From T1Sed10-7 sp047921175 (lineage in GTDB: Bacteria; Actinomycetota; Nitriliruptoria; Nitriliruptorales; Nitriliruptoraceae), in NCBI GenBank assembly GCA_047921175.1, contig JBLRWQ010000073.1, positions 1-13,742 of the forward strand: a stretch of DNA of 13,742 nt, read 5' to 3'. Position 1 is the stretch's first letter. Each line of letters begins with the position of its first letter. Below the pieces are notes generated by a model that worked only from the letters and a program-made list of their open reading frames with translations, was not told where the DNA came from and did no database searches. Shown piece after piece: positions 8,751 to 13,661 of the stretch. Both the position numbers and the translations under genes were made by a program.

Positions 8751-8770
8751 GTCCGAGGTTGTCCGAGGTT
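8751..8770. repeat. Perfect tandem 10-bp repeat (two copies)
   Basis: GTCCGAGGTT occurs twice with no gap, about 70 bp upstream of the nSTAND start codon and 200 bp before the cupin gene. The 10-bp period is close to one DNA turn, so two protein monomers could bind the same face. It may be an operator for the nSTAND gene; this is inference. Confidence 0.6.
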
Positions 8771-8799
8771 GGGACGCAGGGTGGCGGCGCGCCGGTGGA

Positions 8800-8827
8800 A
8801 CCGCTTGCATCGGGCGTGTCAAGCGGT
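8800..8827. repeat. 8-bp inverted repeat with 12-nt spacer
   Basis: ACCGCTTG at 8800-8807 and CAAGCGGT at 8820-8827 are perfect inverted copies around a 12-nt spacer. The site lies in non-coding DNA between the divergent nSTAND and cupin genes. Size and symmetry fit a binding site for a dimeric regulator; an RNA hairpin is also possible. Confidence 0.5.
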
Positions 8828-8830
8828 GCT

Positions 8831-8874
8831 GGTTGCCAGGCCGGCGGTCACGGGGGGGCGTCGGCCTGGTACCC
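8831..8874. repeat. Strong inverted repeat / stem-loop
   Basis: CCAGGCCG (8836-8843) pairs perfectly with CGGCCTGG (8862-8869). A G-T, a T-A and, after one mismatch, two G-C pairs extend the stem outward to 8831/8874. The loop contains a run of seven G. It is upstream of the predicted cupin promoter, so it would be in RNA only if transcription starts earlier or if a separate small RNA exists here. Confidence 0.45.
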
Positions 8875-8918
8875 ACCGAGAGGCGGTCGGCGCCGAGGGG
8901 CCCCGGTGCACCCGCTCT

Positions 8919-8947
8919 AGAACCTGTATCCTGAGGGTCAAGGTTCT
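8919..8947 (+). promoter_or_regulatory. Candidate cupin promoter with overlapping inverted-repeat operator
   Basis: AGAACCT (8919-8925) and AGGTTCT (8941-8947) are inverted copies 15 nt apart. The spacer contains TATCCT (8927-8932), the best -10-like hexamer before the cupin gene; its transcript would start near 8939. A protein bound to the repeat would block RNA polymerase. The neighbouring Rrf2-family regulator is the obvious candidate ligand, but the sequence does not match any Rrf2 site I can name. Confidence 0.4.
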
Positions 8948-8969
8948 GGAGACGTACCGGAGGTGCCCC

Positions 8970-9305
8970 GTGGCCCGTGCTCCGCTCGATCGCAGTCTGG
9001 TCCGCACCGGGGTGGCGGAGGAGCTGCCCGTCGTCCCCGCCGCGACCACCTCCCGGGCGATCGTGGACAACGACGCGGTCCGGGTCGTGCTGTTCACCTT
9101 CGACACCGGGGAGCAGCTGACCGAACACACCGCATCGCTGCCCGTGGTGGTGCAGCTGATCCGGGGCCGCTTGCGCTTCGAGCTGGATGGGGAGGCGCAC
9201 GACCTGGCCCCCGGTGACGTCGTCTACCTCGCGCCCCGTGCGGCCCATGGGCTGCAGGCACTCGAGCCGTCGATGGTCTCGCTCGTGATGGTCCAGGCAA
9301 GCTGA
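8970..9305 (+). CDS. Small single-domain cupin protein
   Basis: Protein of 111 residues that is almost entirely one cupin beta-barrel. The first conserved motif is around GEQLTEHTASLPVVVQLIRG (residues 47-66) and the second is APGDVVYLAPRAAHGL (80-95). His53 and His93 are candidate metal ligands, but the HxH pair of classical cupin motif 1 is reduced to a single His, so metal binding is uncertain. GTG 8970 is chosen because GGAGG (8959-8963) lies 6 nt before it. The frame stays open far upstream, but that part is antisense to the nSTAND gene and the non-coding region and does not look coding. The next gene on the same strand encodes an Rrf2-family regulator, so the cupin may be one of its targets. 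Reaction or ligand unknown. Confidence 0.82.
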   Translation: MARAPLDRSLVRTGVAEELPVVPAATTSRAIVDNDAVRVVLFTFDTGEQLTEHTASLPVVVQLIRGRLRFELDGEAHDLAPGDVVYLAPRAAHGLQALEPSMVSLVMVQAS

Positions 9306-9317
9306 CCAGGGGTGGTC

Positions 9318-9338
9318 CCCGAACGGCGTGCGTTCGGG
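9318..9338. promoter_or_regulatory. 8-bp inverted repeat before the Rrf2 gene
   Basis: CCCGAACG and CGTTCGGG flank the 5-nt spacer GCGTG. It begins 12 nt after the cupin stop and ends 39 nt before the Rrf2 start codon. It could be a hairpin that limits read-through from the cupin gene, although no T-run follows. It could also be an autoregulatory operator of the Rrf2 gene; a weak -10 (TAGATC, 9346-9351) would place the repeat near its -35. Confidence 0.45.
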
Positions 9339-9377
9339 CATGATGTAGATCACCACCGGACCCGTCGGGAGAACCAC

Positions 9378-9815
9378 ATGGAGCTCAGCCTCGGGAAGCG
9401 CGCGGACTACACCGTGCGTGCCATGGTCGATCTGGCACGGCACTACGGCACGGGTCGTCGGAAGACGTCGGAGATCGCCGAGGAGATGGACATCCCCGTC
9501 AGCTACCTGCCACAGCTGCTGGCGGAGCTGGTCCGCGCCGGGCTCGTGACCTCCGTCGCGGGTCGCAAGGGTGGGTACGTCCTCGCTCGGCTGCCCGAGG
9601 AGATCTCCCTGCTGGACGCGATCGAGGTCGCCGACGGGCCGATGATCGCGATGGTGTGCGTGCTGCGGGGCGGGCCGTGCCGCTGGGAGGACTCCTGCGC
9701 CATCCACGAGCCGTGGGCACGGGCCCAGCAGGCCTTCCGGGACTCCCTCGCCACGACCACCTTCGCCGAGGTGGCGGTCATCGATGCCGCGCTCAACGGT
9801 GCCGCTGAGGCCTGA
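9378..9815 (+). CDS. Rrf2-family regulator with Fe-S type Cys/His motif
   Basis: Protein of 145 residues, the usual size for the Rrf2 family (IscR, NsrR, CymR, RirA). The start MELSLGKRADYTVRAMVDLA is the family's typical N-terminus. A winged helix-turn-helix covers about residues 28-71, with the recognition helix near 40-56 (PVSYLPQLLAELVRAGL) and the wing VAGRKGGYVLAR. Cys94, Cys101, Cys107 and His110 lie where IscR carries its [2Fe-2S] ligands. The pattern here is Cx6Cx5Cx2H, one residue longer in the first gap than IscR's Cx5Cx5Cx2H. A redox-, iron- or nitric-oxide-sensing repressor is likely, but which signal cannot be told. ATG 9378 is set by GGGAGA (9367-9372) 5 nt upstream. It follows the cupin gene by 72 bp. 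No isc or suf genes are present in the window. Confidence 0.92.
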   Translation: MELSLGKRADYTVRAMVDLARHYGTGRRKTSEIAEEMDIPVSYLPQLLAELVRAGLVTSVAGRKGGYVLARLPEEISLLDAIEVADGPMIAMVCVLRGGPCRWEDSCAIHEPWARAQQAFRDSLATTTFAEVAVIDAALNGAAEA

Positions 9816-9829
9816 ACCTCAGCTTCAGG
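9805..9829 (+). other. Two mutually exclusive hairpins across the Rrf2 stop codon
   Basis: CTGAGG (9805-9810) can pair with CCTCAG (9817-9822), or CCTGAA (9811-9816) can pair with TTCAGG (9824-9829). Both stems are 6 bp, perfect, and interleaved. The gaps between strands (0, 0 and 1 nt) are too short for a pseudoknot, so only one hairpin could form at a time. The TGA stop (9813-9815) lies inside. Significance is uncertain. Confidence 0.35.
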
Positions 9830-9862
9830 GGCAGCGTGACGCCCTGGTGCCGACACGGAAGG

Positions 9863-9915
9863 CGCCGCGGCGGACGTTGGCGGACCCGTGGGTGCGGTCG
9901 CCCTCCGCCGCGGCG
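9863..9915. repeat. 12-bp GC-rich inverted repeat, possible terminator or operator
   Basis: CGCCGCGGCGGA (9863-9874) and TCCGCCGCGGCG (9904-9915) are perfect inverted copies around a 29-nt loop. It lies in the 162-bp gap between the Rrf2 gene and the DUF2510 gene, just upstream of a candidate -10 at 9926. It could end Rrf2 transcription without a T-run or serve as an operator. The length of the perfect match makes chance less likely, but the GC bias raises the background. Confidence 0.5.
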
Positions 9916-9925
9916 GCCACGGGTG

Positions 9926-9931
9926 TAGCGT
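9926..9931 (+). promoter_or_regulatory. Candidate -10 element of the DUF2510-DUF2752-hydrolase operon
   Basis: TAGCGT lies 46 nt before ATG 9978 and matches the hexamer before the MutS-like pair and the MFS gene. The predicted transcript start is near 9938, giving a leader of about 40 nt that contains the GGAGG at 9966-9970. No clear -35 is seen. Confidence 0.4.
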
Positions 9932-9977
9932 CCGGGGCGCTGCTGCTCGGCAGCGACCGTCGGACGGAGGGATGGCG

Positions 9978-10418
9978 ATGAGCGGACCGACCGGGTCGGC
10001 TGGCGGGCCCCCGCCCGGGTGGTACCCGGACCCCGAGGCGCCCGGCTCCGGCCGTCAGCGCTGGTGGGATGGCACCGCCTGGACCACCAACTACCACCCA
10101 CCAGCGGGGCAGGCCAACGCGCCGGGCTACGCCGCTCCCGGCTACGACGGCGGGTACACCCAGCCGGTCAAGGTCGATCCGTGGCTGTGGCAGTCGATCG
10201 TGGCCACCATCCTGTGCTGCCTGCCCGCCGGCGTCGTCGGCATCATCTACGCGTCGAAGTCGCAGTCAGCGGCGGCCGTGGGCGACGTCGCGGGCGCCCA
10301 GCGGTACGCGGGGACCGCCCGGACGTGGACGCTGGTTGCGGCGGGCGTCGCGCTGGTCGGCATCATCGCCTACATCATCTTCGTCGTCGCGGTGGGCGCC
10401 GCAGCGTTCGGGTTCTGA
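9978..10418 (+). CDS. DUF2510 and CD225-type membrane protein
   Basis: Protein of 146 residues with two recognisable parts. Residues 11-40 are a DUF2510 domain (PPPGWYPDP, then WWDGTAWT), a short Trp/Pro-rich module frequent in actinobacterial membrane proteins. Residues about 67-141 resemble the CD225/dispanin family: a hydrophobic segment at about 70-92 with two adjacent cysteines (80-81), the loop SKSQSAAAVGDVAGAQRYAGTA, and a second membrane helix at about 117-141. The linker is rich in Gly, Pro and Tyr. ATG 9978 is preferred over ATG 9972 because GGAGG (9966-9970) is 7 nt from the former and 1 nt from the latter. It heads a tightly packed group with the DUF2752 gene 1 bp downstream. Molecular function is unknown; CD225 proteins elsewhere act on membranes. 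Confidence 0.87.
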   Translation: MSGPTGSAGGPPPGWYPDPEAPGSGRQRWWDGTAWTTNYHPPAGQANAPGYAAPGYDGGYTQPVKVDPWLWQSIVATILCCLPAGVVGIIYASKSQSAAAVGDVAGAQRYAGTARTWTLVAAGVALVGIIAYIIFVVAVGAAAFGF

Positions 10419-10419
10419 G

Positions 10420-10851
10420 GTGGCCGACACCCTCGTCGCACGCCGGGCCCCGTGGTTCGCCCCGGTCGGGGTGGCGGCGGTCGCCCTCGGCGGTTGCGTC
10501 GCGGTCGCGCTGCTCGATCCCGCGGCACGGTCCGAGCTCACCCCGGGCTGTCCCTTCCGGGCGCTGACCGGGCTGGACTGCCCGGGCTGCGGGGGGACCC
10601 GGGCGCTGTACGCGCTCACCCAGGGGCAGTTCACCACCTCGATGTCGCACAACCTGCTGGTCTGGCTCGTCGCGCCGCTGCTGCTGGTCGCCTGGGGCTC
10701 GTGGCTGCAGACCACGCTCGGGCGCCGCGACGCGGTCTGGCAACCGGGCCCACGGGTGGCCTGGACGCTCGCGTGGGCGACGATCGGGTTCTGGGTGCTG
10801 CGCAACGTGCCCGTGGCGCCGTTGACGTGGCTCGGCTCGGCGCCGAGCTAG
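10420..10851 (+). CDS. DUF2752 family membrane protein
   Basis: Protein of 143 residues of the DUF2752 family. The diagnostic motif is present as CPF (44-46) followed by CPGCGGTRA (54-62), giving three closely placed cysteines next to the membrane. Hydrophobic segments lie at about 14-32, 80-97 and 112-128. GTG 10420 begins 1 nt after the preceding stop (10416-10418) with no clear ribosome site of its own, so translation is probably coupled. DUF2752 genes often sit next to CD225/DUF2510 genes, as here, which suggests a joint membrane role. The family has no established function; the cysteines could bind metal or be redox active, which is inference. Confidence 0.87.
   Translation: MADTLVARRAPWFAPVGVAAVALGGCVAVALLDPAARSELTPGCPFRALTGLDCPGCGGTRALYALTQGQFTTSMSHNLLVWLVAPLLLVAWGSWLQTTLGRRDAVWQPGPRVAWTLAWATIGFWVLRNVPVAPLTWLGSAPS
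10835..10848. repeat. 14-bp perfect palindrome just before the hydrolase start
   Basis: GCTCGGCGCCGAGC encodes the last residues of the DUF2752 protein and ends at its stop codon, 5 nt before GTG 10854. As RNA it could form a 5-bp stem with a 4-nt loop where the next gene's ribosome site would be. It may be no more than GC-rich codon use. Confidence 0.3.
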
Positions 10852-10853
10852 GC

Positions 10854-11618
10854 GTGCGACCCACCGCAGCGATCGTCCGCGCTCCGTCGCCTCGCCTCGC
10901 CGAGGCCGAGCTGACGCATCGCGACCGGACGCCCATCGACCCCCAGGTCGCCCGGGCGCAGCACGCGGACTACGTCGCCCTGCTCGCACGGCGCGGGCTG
11001 GAGATCGTCGTCGCGCCCGAGCTGCCGGAGCACCCCGATGGGGTGTTCGTGGAGGACACCGCTGTGGTCGTCGACGGCCTGGCGATCCTGGCGCGTCCGG
11101 GTGCGCCGTCGCGCCGGGGCGAGGTTGGCAGCATCGGTGCGCTCCTCGCGGAGCGTGGGTTCACCATGGCGGCCATCGACGCGCCCGGGACCCTCGACGG
11201 TGGTGACGTCCTGCAGGTCGGCACCACCGTCTACGTCGGCCGGACCCTCCGGACCAACGATGCCGCCATCGCGCAGCTGGGGTCCCTGCTCCGGTCCCGG
11301 GGACGGGAGGTCGTCCCCGTGGACGTGATCGGGGTGCTCCACCTGAAGTCCGCAGCAACCGCGCTGCCCGACGGGACCATCGTGGCGGCCCGCGGTCACG
11401 TCGACGAGGCCGTGTTCGGGCGTCACGACCTCCTCCACGTGCCTGAGCCGAGCGGCGCGGATGTCCTGCTCGTCGGGGACACGGTCGTGGTCGCAGCCTC
11501 TGCGCCGCGGACCGCGCGGCTGATCGCCGCGCGTGGTTTCGAGGTGGTCAGCATCGAGCTCGGCGAGCTGGAGAAGGCCGAGGCCGGGGTGACCTGCCCG
11601 TCGATCCTGCTGGCCTGA
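10854..11618 (+). CDS. ddaH: Dimethylargininase-like hydrolase (DDAH family)
   Basis: Protein of 254 residues in the guanidino-group-modifying (pentein) fold, closest to N,N-dimethylarginine dimethylaminohydrolase, which turns methylated arginine into citrulline and an alkylamine. Family landmarks are in order: AIVRAPSPRLAEAELTH at the N-terminus, FVEDTAVV (Glu67, Asp68), RPGAPSRRGEV, APGTLDGGDV (114-119), RTND, LHLKSAATAL with catalytic His163, and EAGVTCPS with nucleophile Cys248 near the C-terminus. All expected catalytic residues are present, so it should be active. The length matches the family. GTG 10854 is chosen because the N-terminal family motif begins at once; it lies 2 nt after the upstream stop, implying coupled translation. 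A related pentein activity on another guanidino compound cannot be excluded. The protein looks cytoplasmic, with no signal peptide. Confidence 0.88.
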   Translation: MRPTAAIVRAPSPRLAEAELTHRDRTPIDPQVARAQHADYVALLARRGLEIVVAPELPEHPDGVFVEDTAVVVDGLAILARPGAPSRRGEVGSIGALLAERGFTMAAIDAPGTLDGGDVLQVGTTVYVGRTLRTNDAAIAQLGSLLRSRGREVVPVDVIGVLHLKSAATALPDGTIVAARGHVDEAVFGRHDLLHVPEPSGADVLLVGDTVVVAASAPRTARLIAARGFEVVSIELGELEKAEAGVTCPSILLA

Positions 11619-11657
11619 ACGCGGCCGGCGGGACCGTGACAGCCCGCAACGAGCGGC

Positions 11658-11810
11658 TCAGCCGTCGTCGCGGCGGGCGACCCGCCGCTCGACGCCGGGC
11701 AGCCCGCGGCCGGGACCCGGTGGCAGCGGCATGGCCACGTCCCGCGCACGCACGGGTGTCGGCAGGGGTGCGTAGCTGGTCGGTCGAGGTGCGGTGAAGG
11801 CACGCGGCAT
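11658..11810 (-). CDS. Possible 50-residue Pro/Arg-rich small protein
   Basis: An open frame of 50 codons starting at ATG 11810 (MPRAFTAPRPTSYAPLPTPV...), with a good Shine-Dalgarno (GAGGAGA) about 5 nt before the start. The product is rich in Pro, Arg and Ala, has no Cys, no membrane segment and no domain I recognise. It lies 109 bp downstream of the MFS gene on the same strand and converges with the hydrolase gene, 39 bp from its stop. The well-placed ribosome site is the main support. Composition is also what random high-GC DNA would encode, so it may not be a gene. Confidence 0.4.
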   Translation of the reverse strand: MPRAFTAPRPTSYAPLPTPVRARDVAMPLPPGPGRGLPGVERRVARRDDG

Positions 11811-11919
11811 CGTCGTCTCCTCGTACGACCGGTCCGGTGCCACTCCCACGGCGCCGGGGCCCGGCTCGAGCCCTGCGGAGCGTACGTGGGGGTGCCTGCA
11901 GCGGAGGGCATCGGGCGGG

Positions 11920-13173
11920 TCAGCGCCCCTCGACCGGCGACGGATCGAGCCGGTCGCGCAGCCGCAACGCCACCAGCACCCCGCCGAGTGCGATCGTGAT
12001 GGCGAGCACCATCGCCAGCCGCGGTCCGACCGCGTCCGAGAGCGCCCCGTCGACGGCGGCGGCCAGCGGTCGGTTGCCCAGGAAGGCCACGCTCCACAGC
12101 GCCATCACGCGGCCACGCAGCTCGTCGGGGATGCGGCGCTGCAGCATGGTGGTGAAGCCCGTGACCCCCAGCACGAAGCCGGCACCGGTCAGCCCGAAGC
12201 CCACCACCGCCACCCAGGCAACCGGCGCCACCGCGACGGTGCCGAGCCCGGTGGCGGTCGTCAGTCCGCCGACGGCGGCGATGCGCCAACCACCCCGTGC
12301 GCGGGTCAGGCGACCGGCGAGCAGCGCGGCCGGCGCGGCGGCGATCCCGAAGGCGCTCACGAACACGGCGGTCAGCGTGTCGCTCCCGCCGAGCACGGCG
12401 GCCATCGGCGGGCTGAGGGTGATGGCCGGATCCGCGGATGCACCCACCGTGGCGACGCCGAGCAGCAGCAGCAGGGTGGCGCGGTCGGCTCGGACGAACC
12501 GCAGCCCCGCCCGGACCGACCGGTCTCCGTCGCGGTCGAGGGTCCGCGGGACGATCCGGATCACGAGCAGGGCACCGATCAGCGCGAGGAAGCTCGCGGC
12601 GTTGGCGATGAAGGCCACCTCGGCCCCGAGGGTGGCGAGCACCACGCCGGAGGCGGCGGGTCCGAGCGCCCGACCCACGTTGAAGGTCAGCGAGGTCAGC
12701 GCCACCCCGGATTCGAGGTCGACGTCGTCGACCAGCGCGGGGACCAGGGCGTTCAGCGCGGGTGCCGCGACGGCCTGCCCGATGCCGATGCCACCGGCCG
12801 CGAGGATCACCGGCCACGCGCCCGGGAAGGCCTCCACGCCGAGCACCACAGCCGCCAGGGCCAGGGCGCTCGCGGCGCTCACCGAGACGAGCTGGGAACC
12901 GAGGAGGATGCGGCGACGGTCGAACCGGTCGAGCAGTGCCCCGGCGAACGGTCCGATCAGCACCAGCGGGACGAACTGCGCCACCGACACGAGCCCGACC
13001 TGCAGGGCCGAGCCCGACACCTGGAACACCACCACGGCGGCGGTGACGTTGAACAGCCAGTTGCCGCTGTTGGAGATCAGCAGCCCGGCGAACCACGGAC
13101 CGAAGGTGCGGTCGGTCAGCAGCTGCACGGTGGTGCGCGGCGGGCGGCGCTCGGATCCGGTCGGGTCGGTCAC
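11920..13173 (-). CDS. MFS transporter, EntS-like exporter family
   Basis: Protein of 417 residues with about 12 hydrophobic segments in two halves around a charged central loop (RTLDRDGDRSVRAGLRFVRADR). The loop between helices 2 and 3 carries MFS motif A as GALLDRFDRRRIL (residues 78-90). The second-half counterpart is LAGRLTRARGG, and FTTMLQRRIPDELRGRVMALW is typical of the MFS_3 group that includes the enterobactin exporter EntS and macrolide exporters. Proton-driven export of a small molecule is expected, but the substrate is unknown and no biosynthetic genes are nearby. GTG 13173 is preferred because a TAGCGT hexamer lies 7 nt upstream, as for a leaderless mRNA, and the protein then starts shortly before the first helix. 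An in-frame ATG at 13248 would add a 25-residue polar tail that overlaps the opposite promoter. Confidence 0.87.
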   Translation of the reverse strand: MTDPTGSERRPPRTTVQLLTDRTFGPWFAGLLISNSGNWLFNVTAAVVVFQVSGSALQVGLVSVAQFVPLVLIGPFAGALLDRFDRRRILLGSQLVSVSAASALALAAVVLGVEAFPGAWPVILAAGGIGIGQAVAAPALNALVPALVDDVDLESGVALTSLTFNVGRALGPAASGVVLATLGAEVAFIANAASFLALIGALLVIRIVPRTLDRDGDRSVRAGLRFVRADRATLLLLLGVATVGASADPAITLSPPMAAVLGGSDTLTAVFVSAFGIAAAPAALLAGRLTRARGGWRIAAVGGLTTATGLGTVAVAPVAWVAVVGFGLTGAGFVLGVTGFTTMLQRRIPDELRGRVMALWSVAFLGNRPLAAAVDGALSDAVGPRLAMVLAITIALGGVLVALRLRDRLDPSPVEGR

Positions 13174-13180
13174 CGCCGCG

Positions 13181-13186
13181 ACGCTA
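13181..13186 (-). promoter_or_regulatory. Candidate -10 element, leaderless start of the MFS gene
   Basis: TAGCGT on the minus strand, then 7 nt, then GTG 13173. No Shine-Dalgarno is seen before this GTG. The arrangement parallels the nSTAND gene and supports the start choice. Confidence 0.42.
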
Positions 13187-13235
13187 TCGTGGCGCGCGGC
13201 GGGTCGGCCGTCGCCATGGGTGGGCCGGCGTCCCG

Positions 13236-13241
13236 TAGGCT
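13236..13241 (+). promoter_or_regulatory. Candidate -10 element of the unrecognised gene
   Basis: TAGGCT lies 36 nt before GTG 13278 in the divergent gap with the MFS gene. The transcript would begin near 13248. Together with the minus-strand TAGCGT at 13181-13186, it gives two promoters about 50 bp apart pointing away from each other. Confidence 0.4.
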
Positions 13242-13266
13242 GCGGCATCGTCGTCCGGGGTTCGTC

Positions 13267-13272
13267 AGGAGG
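13267..13272 (+). promoter_or_regulatory. Perfect Shine-Dalgarno with three possible starts
   Basis: AGGAGG is followed by in-frame GTG 13275, GTG 13278 and TTG 13281, at spacings of 2, 5 and 8 nt. GTG 13278 is the most balanced choice. TTG 13281 remains possible; GTG 13275 is too close. Confidence 0.55.
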
Positions 13273-13277
13273 CCGTG

Positions 13278-13622
13278 GTGTTGTTCAAGGGCAACCAGCC
13301 GCCCAAGCGGCACCAGGTCCGGATACGTTCGGTGACGGGCCAGCGGACCGTGCCGGTGCGCTACGTCCGGCTCGACCACGTTCGCGTCACCGAGGTCGAC
13401 CGTGACGCGGGCACGATCACCGTGCAGCCGCAGGACGCCAGCCACCTCCAGGTCGGCGAGTCCAGCTTCGACGCCGAGGTGGCACGCGGCATGGAACTGG
13501 AGGTGTCCCTCGACGGTCTGCCGGGTCGGACGCGGCAGCGGGTGCTGCGGAGCGCCCAGGCCGCGGCCGGTGGTGACCCGGTCTCCCTCGTCCTCGACGC
13601 CGGCCGGGGACGACTGGGCTGA
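13278..13622 (+). CDS. Unrecognised 114-residue protein
   Basis: I do not recognise this family. The first 25 residues are basic (FKGNQPPKRHQVRIR). The middle alternates charged and hydrophobic residues in a way that suggests several beta strands (VRYVRLDHVRVTEVD, GTITVQPQD). An acidic stretch with MELEVSLDGLPGR follows, then a short Ala-rich helix and a final strand (SLVLDAG). There is no Cys, no signal peptide and no membrane segment, so it is probably cytoplasmic. A small beta-barrel that binds nucleic acid or ligand would fit, but that is a guess. A perfect AGGAGG and a plausible -10 support it being a real gene. It is divergent from the MFS gene and convergent with the transaldolase gene, with a 39-bp gap to the latter. 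Confidence 0.72.
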   Translation: MLFKGNQPPKRHQVRIRSVTGQRTVPVRYVRLDHVRVTEVDRDAGTITVQPQDASHLQVGESSFDAEVARGMELEVSLDGLPGRTRQRVLRSAQAAAGGDPVSLVLDAGRGRLG

Positions 13623-13661
13623 CGGCCGCCGCGCAGCACGGTCGCGCGCAGCCTGCCTGGG

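Noticed and set aside
8448..8969. Upstream extension of the cupin frame
   Set aside because: It runs antisense into the nSTAND gene and through non-coding DNA, and GTG 8970 has a good GGAGG.
8691..9707. Long minus-strand frame opposite the cupin and Rrf2 genes
   Set aside because: No domain, His/Arg/Pro-rich composition, and both opposite genes are well supported.
11628..11647. Hairpin GCGGG / CCCGC after the hydrolase gene as a terminator
   Set aside because: Only 5 bp with a 10-nt loop and no T-run; not distinguishable from background in this composition.
11837..13405. Very long plus-strand frames opposite the MFS gene
   Set aside because: Low-complexity products without domains; the minus strand encodes a transporter with clear helices and motif A.
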